From NCBI GenBank assembly GCA_004380135.1, contig QXCR01000139.1, positions 1 to 64,000 of the forward strand: a stretch of DNA of 64,000 nucleotides. The letters run 5' to 3'. The translations under genes were made by a program, and so were the position numbers. The stretch's first letter is position 1. Each line of letters opens with the position of its first letter. The stretch comes from Stemphylium vesicarium (lineage: Eukaryota; Ascomycota; Dothideomycetes; Pleosporales; Pleosporaceae). Under the pieces are notes generated by a model, which saw only the letters and a program-made list of their open reading frames with translations, did not search any database and had not been told where the DNA came from. Below are positions 11,191-21,700 of the stretch, piece by piece.

Positions 11191-12560
11191 ATGTACCTCC
11201 TACACTTGCCGAACGAGCTCTTCCGGGCTATCATCGACATCGTTATTGCCAACGACGGCATCGTGAAGGCTACCGATTGTCGCACTGTTTGCAGTGAGTA
11301 CGGAGTCGGTCTTGTTCAGACACACAGCTGACAAATACTAGAGTCGTTCCCGTATCACGTTGCCGATCGCACGTTTGAAGTCGTAGCTGCCATTATCTCC
11401 GAGAATATCTTCGATGACGCAAAACTCAAGCAACTTTTCCGGCTTCAACCCTGCGCAATTCTATGCCGGAAGGTCTTGTGTTTCCCCAACCCCGAGACAA
11501 ACTACGTCGTGCACTTCGCTAGAACCCTCACTGAATGGCTGCCTCGATCCAAAGACCCTACCATCCCGCTGAAGTATACTCAGTGTGTTGCTGATGTCTG
11601 TACTACCGTGACGGCGATCAATTTCTATAGTCTCGAACCACTTTTTCGTAATGAGCGCCCCGATGCATACGGTCTAGAGGATCCCTTGAGAACTTGCCAA
11701 ATGTCACAAGCAGTCGCGGCTGGGATCAGGGATGAAACATTATTGAGAAAAATCACTATTCAGCCCACGGATCTCACCCATAAGATCCATTTGCTTCTTC
11801 CGGATGCTCTTAGCGCAGCCGTTGCATCTAGAAATGTCGATCTTCTGCAATATCAAGTACATCACCTAGAGAAGAGCTTCGAAGGAGGTCATGAGATGAA
11901 ATACGATAGTGATATCCGACGTGCTGCTAAGCCGGTTGGCTTTGCTCTTCGCTTGGCTATTCGATTGGGAGCCAACAAACCCGGAAGACTTTAGCTCAAT
12001 TTCTTTGAGGCGAACAGGTTGCTCGGAATGTGGAATTCTGAAGAGCTTGGAGAGAGACTGTTCCGGGACGCCGTTCGCTTCACCCAAATCAGTGCATCAA
12101 TGAACACGCTCTTTTAAACCTTACACTGGGAGAGTACCGTCACCATCACCGTCACGACTTAACCAGTACTTTACTTTAAGAAGGCGCTGATGTCAACCAA
12201 GTCGACCCGAGAGGTGAAACGGCATTATGGAAGGCTTGTTGTAGCGAGCACTACGAGAACGTCCTCTTCCCCCTCAGTCACGGACTGGATTGCGATATCG
12301 CTCCGCCAGGCCGGACATATCCTTTGAAAATGGCGAAGAAGTCGCATAGGTGTCAGATATCATGGATGGTGTTGCAGTCCCAGAGAGAAGAAGGCAGAGA
12401 ACTTCTTCGAAGCCATTCTGAAAAAAGAAGCGAGCTTTTCAACACAATGAGGCGCAATGGCGCCACAAAGCTTGTGCCTGGGGACAGCTATACCATGCGC
12501 AATGGGTACAAGCCCAAAGTATCCTGGAATGGAGATCGCGCTGTCTTGAACAGACCGATT
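11191..12560 (+). pseudogene. degraded F-box-like / ankyrin-type protein gene
   Basis: Exon 1 (11191-11293) encodes MYLLHLPNELFRAIID, which resembles the start of fungal F-box-like ankyrin proteins. A 48-base intron (11294-11341) joins it in phase to 11342-11994, giving 251 residues ending at TAG 11992-11994. The same frame stays coding-like after the stop (LNFFEANRLLGMW...) to about 12117. Then, in another frame from 12180, an ankyrin-like block appears (GADVNQVDPRGETALWKACC, then YPLKMAKKSH). The simplest reading is one ancestral gene broken by a nonsense codon and an indel. A shorter functional 251-residue protein remains possible. In this family ankyrin repeats normally follow the helical middle part, as here. 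Confidence 0.55.
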
Positions 12561-13054
12561 GGTGGATGGTTAAGCCCAGGTAGGTACACCAAAAGGCGTC
12601 GGAGTAGTACTGACCAAGTCACAGTTTTTAGCGATCACGCTGATAAGATCTTGACGGTCTAACAGCATCGATAGTGTCCTCAAATCTGCCGCCGTGGTTT
12701 TGGATTCCGACCCTGCGAACTTTGGATTCTCTGACCTCACTGGAGAGGCCAAATCTTACTACCTTCCGCTCCGGGATAATCTGGCTGTTGTCCTGAGAGT
12801 CATGAACCGGAATATGTACTTGGATTTCGCACGAACCGCTACACATTGGAGAGGCTGGACTATTCGAAATACGGAGAAATGATCTCAACGAGCATTTCTC
12901 AGCATGATCGCGGGGAGAATTGATAGGTAATGGAGAACGGACTGAAGCTGACCATGTATCTTTGTATTTGTAATGTGCAATCAGTCCCATCAGTTCTCAA
13001 ATCTACATGTAACACTCTGAAAGCTCCCATTAATCCACGCCATGATTTCCAACT
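12561..13054. other. downstream flank of ankyrin-type remnant
   Basis: Open frames at 12324-12662 and 12694-12882 continue weakly beyond the ankyrin-like block, but none has a recognisable motif. The last 170 bases hold nothing I can support. Confidence 0.3.
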
Positions 13055-13327
13055 TTAGCACCCAGCGCGTCCTGAGGAACGAAGGGTAGCACCAGGACCG
13101 GTGCCGGGCAAGAAGCTCAGGCCGCAGTCCGCTGTGGCGAGGATGGTATAAGTAGCCTTCCGGCGGTCAACGTAGACTTTCGCTTGCCCGCCGGGGGGAA
13201 CACATCCGGAGCCGATGACGAGGTTACTGGGGTTTTCCGAGTCGAGGATCTCCACTCCGCATCCAGACTGAGCGATGGCAGGGGCGACGAAGGCGGCCAC
13301 CGTCAGGAGTTTGAGGATGGAAAACAT
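13055..13327 (-). CDS. small secreted protein, effector-like
   Basis: Single-exon frame of 90 residues. It starts MFSILKLLTVAAFVAPAIAQ, a textbook signal peptide with likely cleavage after AIA (residue 19) or AIAQ. The mature part of about 70 residues has four cysteines (SGCG, GSGCV, ADCG, final AGC), enough for two disulphides, and a GTGP turn. Upstream on the minus strand a GTACGC...GCTGAC...CTAG arrangement (about 13333-13380) looks like a 5' UTR intron, supporting transcription. No family is recognised. Size, secretion signal, cysteines and a repeat- and pseudogene-rich setting are typical of fungal effector candidates, but that role is inference. Confidence 0.6.
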   Translation of the reverse strand: MFSILKLLTVAAFVAPAIAQSGCGVEILDSENPSNLVIGSGCVPPGGQAKVYVDRRKATYTILATADCGLSFLPGTGPGATLRSSGRAGC

Positions 13328-15589
13328 GGTCTAGATTTGTCAGCGTGACTAAAGCACATTAAGGAAAGGTGTTGCGTACGTGGTAGAACGTCGAGATGAA
13401 GTGTGCTCAAGGGTGATGAAGAGATTTAGACTAAAAGTCGATTTCTTAGCATGTCATATTAATGCGGCTGATAGTGACTCACTCTTGTTGGTTGCAGGAG
13501 GGAATTGAGGACTGGCGGCTCTCAGACGATGTGTTCAAGCAGGGGGCAAAATTTCCCTATATACAACTCTTTTCCGCGCGCTTAGCCACGCGCGGCGAGC
13601 TCTAGCGCTATCTCGTCCCGAGCCGATTTTGGTACGACGCGAAACTTTGTACGGAGCGGCCCTTTGCATCCATTAGGCCCGATCGGTGGCATTGTATCAA
13701 ATAAGAAAATTGCCTCGACATCGCAGTCGGGAATCTGCGTGAAGCACAAATATATGAAAATCTCAAGTAAGATACAGAGACATAACAGTATCATCAAGAT
13801 TTTGTGCTGTAGGTCGTAACGACGTGACTATTCGGAGACCTTCGTCTTCCAATCGTTTACAGTCGCAGCCTTCCTCACGAGCGTCTCTTGGTATTGTTGT
13901 ACGATATTGCCCGCCTTGGTAATACACTCGTATCCATTCCACGTGCTACTTAGTTGACTACTAGCGTAATGTCAGTTCACCTCTATTCTTACATAGGGCT
14001 TTGGCTACACCGCACGAAACTGCAATGCCTCACGACTCAGGCGCTACCCCACTCGAACAATAGGGCCGAACTAAATACGAGGCGTCTTCGAACAACAAAA
14101 AAGATTGCTTATTTAGATAGACTAGCATGTCGATTAGTTCGGCGTGCTGACACTCCTGAATAAGACGCTAGCCTGTACGAGGTGACAGCAGGTCAGAATT
14201 CATTCTAGACGTATACTTGTGGCAAATACATAATGGCTCCGGAACGGGAAAGTCTCACCGCTGCGCCTGAGGCATGTGTTCGGCATCTAGAGAGTGCCTC
14301 GCTCGTCTCAACACAAATCCATTGTTTTGGTAATGTGAATATCGAACCGGCTTTGATTCTGGCGTTGGAGCTGGTCTTTGGCTTTTCGTGGCTTAAGGAG
14401 ATGCAAGTATGGTGTATCTGCTCTCGCGGCGCGCCTGATCTGGCGTGAGTGCAATGAGTGGAGTGGCTAGCGGCTATCTTAGTAATGACTACCTTCTACA
14501 CACCCAGATCAATGGTTCCGCGACCGTCTAACATAAGCTCATACCGCTTCTTAGCGCAGTCCCACTAATCTCTAGGAGAATGGACGGGCGCGAACTGCTA
14601 CATTGGGCGCAGGGACGGTGTCTTTGTTAGCGTTACCCTCTTTGCATTGTAGCAATAGCGAAGACGCGAGGTCTGCACGATGCCTTAGCCCATCCGGCGC
14701 CGGCGCGTTCTTCATCATTCATGTCACTGGGACTTGAGATAGCTCGATCTTCTCGGTCTTCTCGGTATCCGCTTTCGCTACGTGGCCCTTTTAGATGTGC
14801 TCAAAACACCTCCTCTTCGATTTCCCAACACTCGTTTCCTCTTCTTCTCTTTCATGCCCTCAGGAGTAGCAATACATTGCTTCTTGGCTTAACTAGTTCT
14901 TACAATATTGAGCCGGGTGCTGGTTAGTGAAGGTGCTCTCTTGGTAGCGGCGGGAGTGGCTTTTGAATGGCTTTCTCGCGAGAGATCTCTTGGTACATAG
15001 GGTGGCAGTGGGCTGGCGGTGACTGCGATCTCCAAGAGCGGGAGCCGTAGTGTATCTTCTAGGTACGTTTGTAATTGCGGTGGTTATGGGTGGGCGGTTC
15101 ACTGTCAAGGACCCCGACGGTGTACCATGGTAATGCGATGAGTAGGGTGGCAGTGGGGCGAAAGGTTATGACGAGTCGTCTCAACAGCTCGCATACGATA
15201 AGAAAGATTGCGTACTTACCCATGAGGAAACGAAGAGGGTCTATCCTAGAAGACCATAGGTGGACGTAGGCACGCCGAAGACGAGTGCGTTACGACCAAA
15301 GACGACACAAGCACGTTGGACGATCTTGTCGTAGGCGGTTTCGGAACCGTCGGAATATAGCACACGGCTATTGAAGGCATTCGGAACACGTCCCGACACT
15401 GCATAAACATCCCACTTTCCATTCATCAACATCAGAGCCTTGGAACATTTATCCCTGTGCCTACTTCTAAAAGAACGAAGGTTTGAATCTTGACCTAGTT
15501 CCTTTTACACTTCCTGACCAACGGTTCTACGTCCCAACTGTTGAAGCCAGCCGGTATCAAGACCTCAATCGCAACAAAACACCATTGCA
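13328..15589. other. 2.3 kb accessory intergenic region with exon-like fragments
   Basis: No complete gene is supported. On the minus strand, 13958-13830 is a plausible terminal exon (branch-like ctgac, then ctag, then an open frame with WNGYECITKAGNIVQQYQET, ending TAG). A second exon-like stretch lies at about 13735-13582 after a cttcacgcag acceptor. They could be remnants of a lost gene. Copy 2 of the dispersed repeat lies at 15012-15090, and a short direct repeat (gggtggcagtgggg-like) occurs near 14998 and 15143. Confidence 0.35.
15012..15090 (+). repeat. dispersed repeat, copy 2
   Basis: Same-orientation partner of 8466-8544, about 90% identical over 79 bases. The flanks diverge. The copies bracket the segment holding the Ayg1-like hydrolase, the ankyrin-type remnant and the small secreted protein. 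Confidence 0.75.
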
Positions 15590-16537
15590 ATGGCGCCTCC
15601 ACCAGCACCGGGCGTGTGGTGCCCCGCAGTAACCTTCTACACCGCAGACAGCGACACCGCAACGCTAGACCTTGCAGCGCAAAAGAAGTACTTCACCTAC
15701 CTCTCCAAGTCCGGTCTCACCGGCCTCGTGATCCTCGGATCCAACGCAGAAGCCTTCCTGCTCACGCGCGAAGAGAAGAAAGCGCTGATGAAATGCGCGC
15801 GCGAAACCGTCGGTCCTGACTACCCTCTCATGGTGGGCATCTCCGGCTTCTCTGTTCCACAAGTAATGGAGAACATCAGCGACGCGATTGAATCAGGGGC
15901 CAACTACGGGCTACTGCTTCCAGCGGCGTACTACGGACCTGCGACATCGAAAGAGGTGGTCATGGCGTTTTACAATGAGGTTGCGCAGAAGAGCTCGTTA
16001 CCGATTGTTATCTACAACTTCCCGGGTATTTGCAGCGGCGTCGATCTCGACTCTGTCACTATCGCTGCTCTCGCGAAGAAGAACCCAGGCAAGATTGTTG
16101 GTGTGAAGTTGACGTGTGGAAGCGTGGCGAAGATCACGAGGCTGTGTGCGGAATTGCCCAGCGATACGTTCTCGACGTATGCGGGGCAGGCGGATTGGAT
16201 GGTTGCGGGACTGGCTGTTGGGAGCGCAGGGTGTGTGTCGGCGTTCAGTAACGTGTTCCCGAAAGTCTGCTCGAGAGTCTACGAGTTGCACACTAGTGGG
16301 AAGACACAGGAGGCATTGGAGCTGCACCGGAAGGCTGCACTGGCAGAGAGCCCGATCAAGGCTGGTATTGCTCCGACAAAGCATGCGGTCAGTCAGTACA
16401 GCGCGAAGGCAGCGGGTATTGAAGGCGCAGAGGAGAGGCTGATTCCGAGACGGCCCTACATGCCTGTTGGCGAGGCACTCAAGACTAGTGTCAAGGATAC
16501 GATGAGTGAACTAGCCGCGATAGAGAACAGCTTGTAG
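15590..16537 (+). CDS. DapA/HOGA-family class I aldolase
   Basis: Intron-less frame of 315 residues, the usual length for this TIM-barrel family. Key features are GSNAE (50-54, in the place of the family GTTGE substrate loop), Tyr142 in YNFPG as the catalytic tyrosine, and Lys173 in VGVKLTCG as the Schiff-base lysine. Members cleave or form 2-oxo acids, for example 4-hydroxy-2-oxoglutarate or 3-deoxy-hexulosonate cleaved to pyruvate plus an aldehyde. The sequence cannot settle which. Fungal paralogues act in sugar-acid or hydroxyproline catabolism rather than lysine synthesis, since these fungi make lysine by the aminoadipate route (established knowledge). The start MAPPPAPG is chosen because homology to the barrel begins about ten residues later. 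Confidence 0.88.
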   Translation: MAPPPAPGVWCPAVTFYTADSDTATLDLAAQKKYFTYLSKSGLTGLVILGSNAEAFLLTREEKKALMKCARETVGPDYPLMVGISGFSVPQVMENISDAIESGANYGLLLPAAYYGPATSKEVVMAFYNEVAQKSSLPIVIYNFPGICSGVDLDSVTIAALAKKNPGKIVGVKLTCGSVAKITRLCAELPSDTFSTYAGQADWMVAGLAVGSAGCVSAFSNVFPKVCSRVYELHTSGKTQEALELHRKAALAESPIKAGIAPTKHAVSQYSAKAAGIEGAEERLIPRRPYMPVGEALKTSVKDTMSELAAIENSL

Positions 16538-16751
16538 ATATATCAATATGAAGGCCAGATTTCCTCCAACGTGACGTTGATGTACGTTTACGTGCCAACG
16601 AGATCCCAGAGTGGTGATGTTCACGGCGCAGGCATGGAAGTAGCCGACTAAGAAAGGTGCAGACCCTTGAATTAGCGTCGCACGTGCCCTATCGATAACC
16701 AACATTCATCTCGAACTTTTTCCCGTCACATCGCATTCGCAAACAACAAAG

Positions 16752-17357
16752 ATGGCAGCGCAAAGAGGAGCCAGCGGCTTTGACAAGAAGAAGAGGTCGA
16801 AGAAGAAGCGGACGCGGACTGAGGGTGCGTTGGCAGGACATGAGTGATGAAGACGCGTATGCTAACATTGGAACAGTCTCATCGTCCAGCGAAAGCGACA
16901 GTGATGATTCCAGCCAAAAGAGCGTGAAGCAGGCTGCGGTGCAAGAAAACAGTAGTGTAAGTTGGAGAGCTTGGGTAGGACTTTTGCAATTGGGGTTAAC
17001 GCGCAGAAGGATTCATCACCAGCACCAGCTCCACTCAAGAAAGAGAAGAAGAAAAAGACCAAAGCAAGCACTGCACCAGCCAGCGAGCCAGATGCGGATG
17101 TGACAATGGAAGATGCACCAGCGTCCCCACCACCAGCCAAATCCACATCCAAGCCGAGCAAGCAAGTCCAGGACGACTTTAGCGCCATCTATCTGCGCAA
17201 GGTCGCGGCTGAGTTTGCGGATGATCTCGACAAAGTGCGCGAGGCGCAAGACTTTAAGGCGAGCAGTGTGCCGATGCTTATTCATGCGTTGAAGCAGGGT
17301 GAGAGTCTGTATACGGCTGAGGAGAGGAGGAGGGTTGTTGGGGCTGCGAACGCGTAG
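16752..17357 (+). CDS. rsa3: ribosome assembly protein 3 (Rsa3)
   Basis: Three exons: 16752-16824, 16877-16956 and 17007-17357, with introns of 52 and 50 bases; 167 residues. The N-terminus is a basic Lys/Arg tract (KKKRSKKKR). The middle is Ser/Asp-rich, then Lys-rich (KKEKKKKTK), then Pro/Ala-rich. The C-terminal 55 residues match the Rsa3 domain: DDFSAIYLRKVAAEFADDLD, then SSVPMLIHALKQG and an EERRRVVG end. Rsa3 is a nucleolar factor in early 60S subunit assembly. Its stop lies 172 bases from the convergent stop of the Ski3 N-terminal gene. The domain match is good; the symbol follows the yeast name. Confidence 0.85.
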
Positions 17358-17529
17358 GGAAGAGTAGGCCTGGGCGGAGTTTGGAGTTGATCTTATTGAG
17401 TTCTTGCATCAGTCATGCTAGTCATAATTCCACCTAGAATGCTTGTCGCACTCCCTAGCTGTCACCCCTGTATTTCGGAGCTGGCACCTCCGGTTGCAAC
17501 GACATGCTATGCAACCCCGGTCATGATAT

Positions 17530-18439
17530 TCAAAACGCGACCTCCATGCCCGATCGCCATTCTAGCTCTATTGTCCAGGCCAGCAGGTTGGGGTGTTTGA
17601 TGACGACCATGTCATGTGCTAGCTTCATGACCTTTTCCCTCTTCTCCGCCTTCTCCTCCGCAGGCAGTACCATCAACGTGTCGTATGCCCTTGCCAGCAA
17701 CTTCTCCTCGTATTCCCTCCGCAGCTCGTCATCACGCGTCCAGTTGATGATTTCCTCGTATATGACTTCCAGTGGGCTGGCCGCATACACTTCGTTCTTG
17801 ACAGCGGCGGTAGTACCTTCCAGCGTCGCGCCGATGCGCAGCCGACGCTCATCGATGAGCCGCTTTATGGTGGAGGCTTCTTGGGTTTCATGGATCTCGG
17901 CGATGCGCGTGTAAGTTTTCGAGGGGTCTGGTAATCGGCCCTCGAGGTAGGAATATACGGGGGATGAGGGTAGTTGGGTGCTGAGGGCGCGGGCGTATTG
18001 CGTCTTGCTTCCGTGAGCGCGGGCGTGGTCTACGAGTTTGTCGATTGCCGACTGGGATTTGTGTGCGTCGTCGCTGTGAACATTAGCTCATGCCTCCATT
18101 TTGATAGTGTTTTCAAATATACAGGTTCATGTATATTTGCGCTAGCGCCAGGCCGACGTCGATGTTCTCATCCACCTTCGCGCCCTTGAGCCCCTCGTAC
18201 ATGCCCCTCAAACCCAGCCATGCCTGGGGGTCTTCAGGTTTGATCTTCGTCGCGTCATAGTAGGCTTTCGCCGCATCCTCGAATAAACTCAATCCGTCAT
18301 TTGCGCGTCCGAGAAATAAGTAGGCGAAGTAATTGTTCGCGTCCTTTTCGATTACTGATGTTGCTTGATTCTTCGCCTCCTCCCAGTCTTTCGCGCCGAT
18401 TGCGGCCTTGGCGGCTTTGAGTGCTATTTTCGTCGACAT
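17530..18439 (-). CDS. ski3 (N-terminal half): Ski3 N-terminal part, as a separate gene
   Basis: Two exons, 18439-18123 and 18073-17530, with a 49-base intron; 286 residues with agreeing phases. The protein opens MSTKIALKAAKAAIGAKDWE, the first TPR of Ski3/TTC37 proteins. It continues through TPR pairs, then YSYLEGRLPDPSKTYTRIAE, then IINWTRDDELRREYEEKLL and VVIKHPNLLAWTIELEW, which is the order seen in the N-terminal arm of fungal Ski3. It then stops abruptly (RSGMEVAF) at the point where Ski3 would run into DLxDLDISTLRQFI. That continuation lies on the opposite strand at 18763. Ski3 is the TPR scaffold of the Ski complex (Ski2, Ski3, two Ski8) that feeds mRNA to the cytoplasmic exosome. The frame has no internal stop, so it may be translated as an independent polypeptide. 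Confidence 0.85.
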
Positions 18440-18762
18440 GATTGCGATAGGTAATATTTAGAAGGCAATGGCCGTCCGTACGGCGGAATGCTGGCTATTG
18501 GAGTGCCATGGAGGAGTGAATTGAAGCTTTGGTGGGGCGCCGAATATCGAATGACGCACGGCACTCTGGCGCGTCGATCCAAAGTTAGCTCAGCCCTACC
18601 GCAGGACAAACGCCAACGTCAACCATTCTGCATCCACGCTTCTCTCGCCGCCACAACGCTTTGGGTCTTCACAAGCCTGTCTGGAGTATCGATTTCCTAT
18701 CTAGCTATTTGTCTGAATCTCGCTTCACAACAGCTTGATCAGGGAAGAGAATATTCGCCGCC
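18440..18762. promoter_or_regulatory. 323-bp intergenic region between the two Ski3 parts
   Basis: This lies between the two divergent starts and would have to drive both. The plus-strand side is C/T-rich with a good start context before 18763 (gccgccATGG). The minus-strand side, next to 18439, should be the ancestral Ski3 promoter if the inversion model holds. No specific element is identified. Confidence 0.5.
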
Positions 18763-21700
18763 ATGGCGTCACATGCCGACAGCGCACACGACTTGTTGGA
18801 TCTCGACATTTCGACATTGCGCCAATTCATCTACTTGTTTCCGGACGAAGGACTATCAAAGGTCATTACTGGTTGGCTAAGCAGTGGGATCTCAAAGTAC
18901 CCACTCACTGCCGAGGGTGATTCAAGAGAAGGACCTGACCTTAGCGAGGGCGGGGTAGCACTTACTCAAGATGTGCCTGTCTCGCAAGAAGATTGTTTGG
19001 TCTTGATGACTGAAGGCATCACAGAGGCTCAAAAGTCACCACTAGCACATTGTCTCCTGGGGGATTACTACCTGTTCCTTGAGGAGTACGAAAGCGCAGT
19101 CGAGACAACAAGGAAAGGCCTAAGGTACGCATCTGCCGAAGCCAAGAAGACCGACCTTTCGTTTCAGAAGACCCGCGATGCGTTGAGTAGCACTCTCGCC
19201 ACCGCGTTGGTATACTATCAGGCCCCCAGGAATCATCTGGAAGCCAAGGGTATTTTCGAGTCTATCCTGAAGCGCAAGCCACAGTTCACCTCCGCTCTCA
19301 TCGGTATTGGACTAGTGCTGGAAGAAGAAGAGGAATACGAGCAAGCATTCCAATTCCTGGAGAAAGCCTTGAAACAAGATCCCTCAAATGGTCGCATCGG
19401 TGCAGAGTCAGCGTGGTGTCAAGCGCTCGCAGGCGACTACAAGACTGGACTGGACAGACTGCAAGGCTATCTGGAGTACCCACAACTTGATGCGACCAAG
19501 CAGCGTGGCCGTGAGCTCCGTGCACAGACGCTCTACAGAATAGGAGTCTGCTTATGGGAGCTTGATCCGTCAAAAGCTGCGCGCAAAGACCGCCAACGGA
19601 CGTATGCGAAGCTACTCGCGGCCATCAAGGCAAACCCAAATTATGCACCGGCATACACATTACTCGGCATCTTCTACGAGGACTACAACAAAGATCGTAG
19701 GCGCGCAAGGCAGTGCTTCCAGAAGGCTTTCGAGCTATCACCTTCGGAGGTCGTCGCAGCTGAGCGTCTAGCCCGTCTCTTCGCCAATCAGGGCGAATGG
19801 GACATTGTGGAGGTTGTATCTCAGCGAGTGGTGGACTCCGGCAAGGCTCGGCAAACGCCTGGTTCGAAGCGAAAGGGCGTAAGCTGGCCCCACTCAGCAC
19901 TTGGTGTTGTCCAAATGAATAAGCAAGAGTACCAGAAGAGTGTTGTATCATTCTTGTCAGCTTTGCGCATCAATTCGGATGACTACTACTCGTACGTCGG
20001 TCTCGGTGAGAGCTACCATAACTCTGGGCGCTACAACTCAGCATCGCGAGCTTTCAACTACGCCGAGAACCCCACGGATGGCGTCGTGTTGAAGAGGTCC
20101 GATGAGGAAGGGTGGTTCACAAAGTACATGCTGGCAAATGTCAATCGTGAACTCAGCCAATTCGAAGAGGCCCTCACTGGCTACGAAGCTGTATTAGCGG
20201 ATCGTCCAAAAGAGTTTGGTGTCTCAATCGCATTACTCCAGACCCTCGTTGAGAAAGCCTGGCATTGCATAGAGACTGGGTTCTTTGGCGAAGCTGCCGA
20301 TAGCGCGGTCCGAGGTATCGAAGTTGCTGACACCATCACCGAGTACAAGCCTGATGCCTTCAACTTGTGGAAAGCGGTGGGTGATGCTTGCAGTATCTTT
20401 AGCTGGGCCCAAGATAAGCTTGATCATTGCCCGTTTGAGCTGGTTGTCAAGGTCTTGCAGAGCCCCTCAGACATGAAGGTTGACTTTGACGCATACAAGG
20501 ATGTCGATGGGCTCGGTCAAGAAGCGCTGGCTTCGCTTTCCACTAGCAAGAACACTATCCTCGCTAAAGTCCTCAAGGCTGCCATCTTCGCTCAGAAGAG
20601 AGCGATCGCAAGCTGTGCTCACGACATACACGCACAAGCTGTAGCATGGTACAACCTCGGCTGGACTGAATACCGAGCACACGTCTGCCTAGAGCAGGAG
20701 GGAGACGAAGAGTCTAAACTTACGACATATCTTCGAGCAGCTATGAAGTGTTTCAAGCGCGCCATAGAACTCGAAGCGGGTAACTCGGAGTTCTGGAACT
20801 CGCTTGGTGTAATTACGACAACGCTGAGTCCAAAGGTTGCTCAACATGCCTTTGTCCGATCTCTACATCTCAATGAGCGCAGTGTACACACCTGGACCAA
20901 TCTCGGGGCGCTATATTTGCTGCAGAGTGATCATGAGCTTGCCCATACAGCTTTTTCACGTGCGCAGTCGCAGGATCCCGACTACTCTTTGGCCTGGGTC
21001 GGCGAGGGCATTATCGCGCTACTTACCGGAGATGCCAACGAGGCGCTCTCTCATTTCACACATGCTTTCGAGCTTTCCGAATCGTCTTTACTTCTCACAA
21101 AGCGACAATATGCAGTGTCTGCGTTTGACTTCCTTGTATCTTCACGGACAACTTCAAGCGACATCACCAACCTCATACAGCCATTGTTTGCGCTACAGCA
21201 GTTGAACATGCAGGTACCATATGATATTCCGCACAAACATCTCGCAGCATTGTTCTTGGAGCGCGTCGGCAATCACGACGCGGCTGTGACCGCCTTGGAC
21301 ACGGTCAACGAGATCGTCGAGCAAGAATACGAGAAGACCGAGTCGATGACCTCACTGGCCCGAGTCGCGCAAGCAAAGACAGATCTGGCTCGCAACCTTC
21401 TCGCCATCGGATCCAACGAGACCGCAGTAGAAGAGGCAGAGACGGCGCTCGACCTACTCTCAGAACTCGCTGGTGACGCCAAGCAATCAGCTCTATCGAG
21501 AGAGCAACTGACAAAGACCAAGCTCTCCGCTCGTCTCACAGCCGGTCTCGCCCACTACTTCAGCGGCTATTTCGACGCAGCCATACCTTATTTCCGCAAA
21601 TCTCTCGAGGCGACTAGCTCCAACCCCGATATCATCTGCATCCTCGCCGAGGTACTTTGGGCTAAAGGCGGCGAAAAAGAGAAGCAAGTCGCCCGCGACC

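Noticed and set aside
17358..18762. Reading the minus-strand TPR gene as an unrelated small TPR protein
   Set aside because: Its order of blocks (first TPR, EGRLPDPSKTYTRIAE, IINWTRDDELRR, KHPNLLAW) is specific to the Ski3 N-terminus, and the plus-strand neighbour starts exactly where Ski3 should continue.
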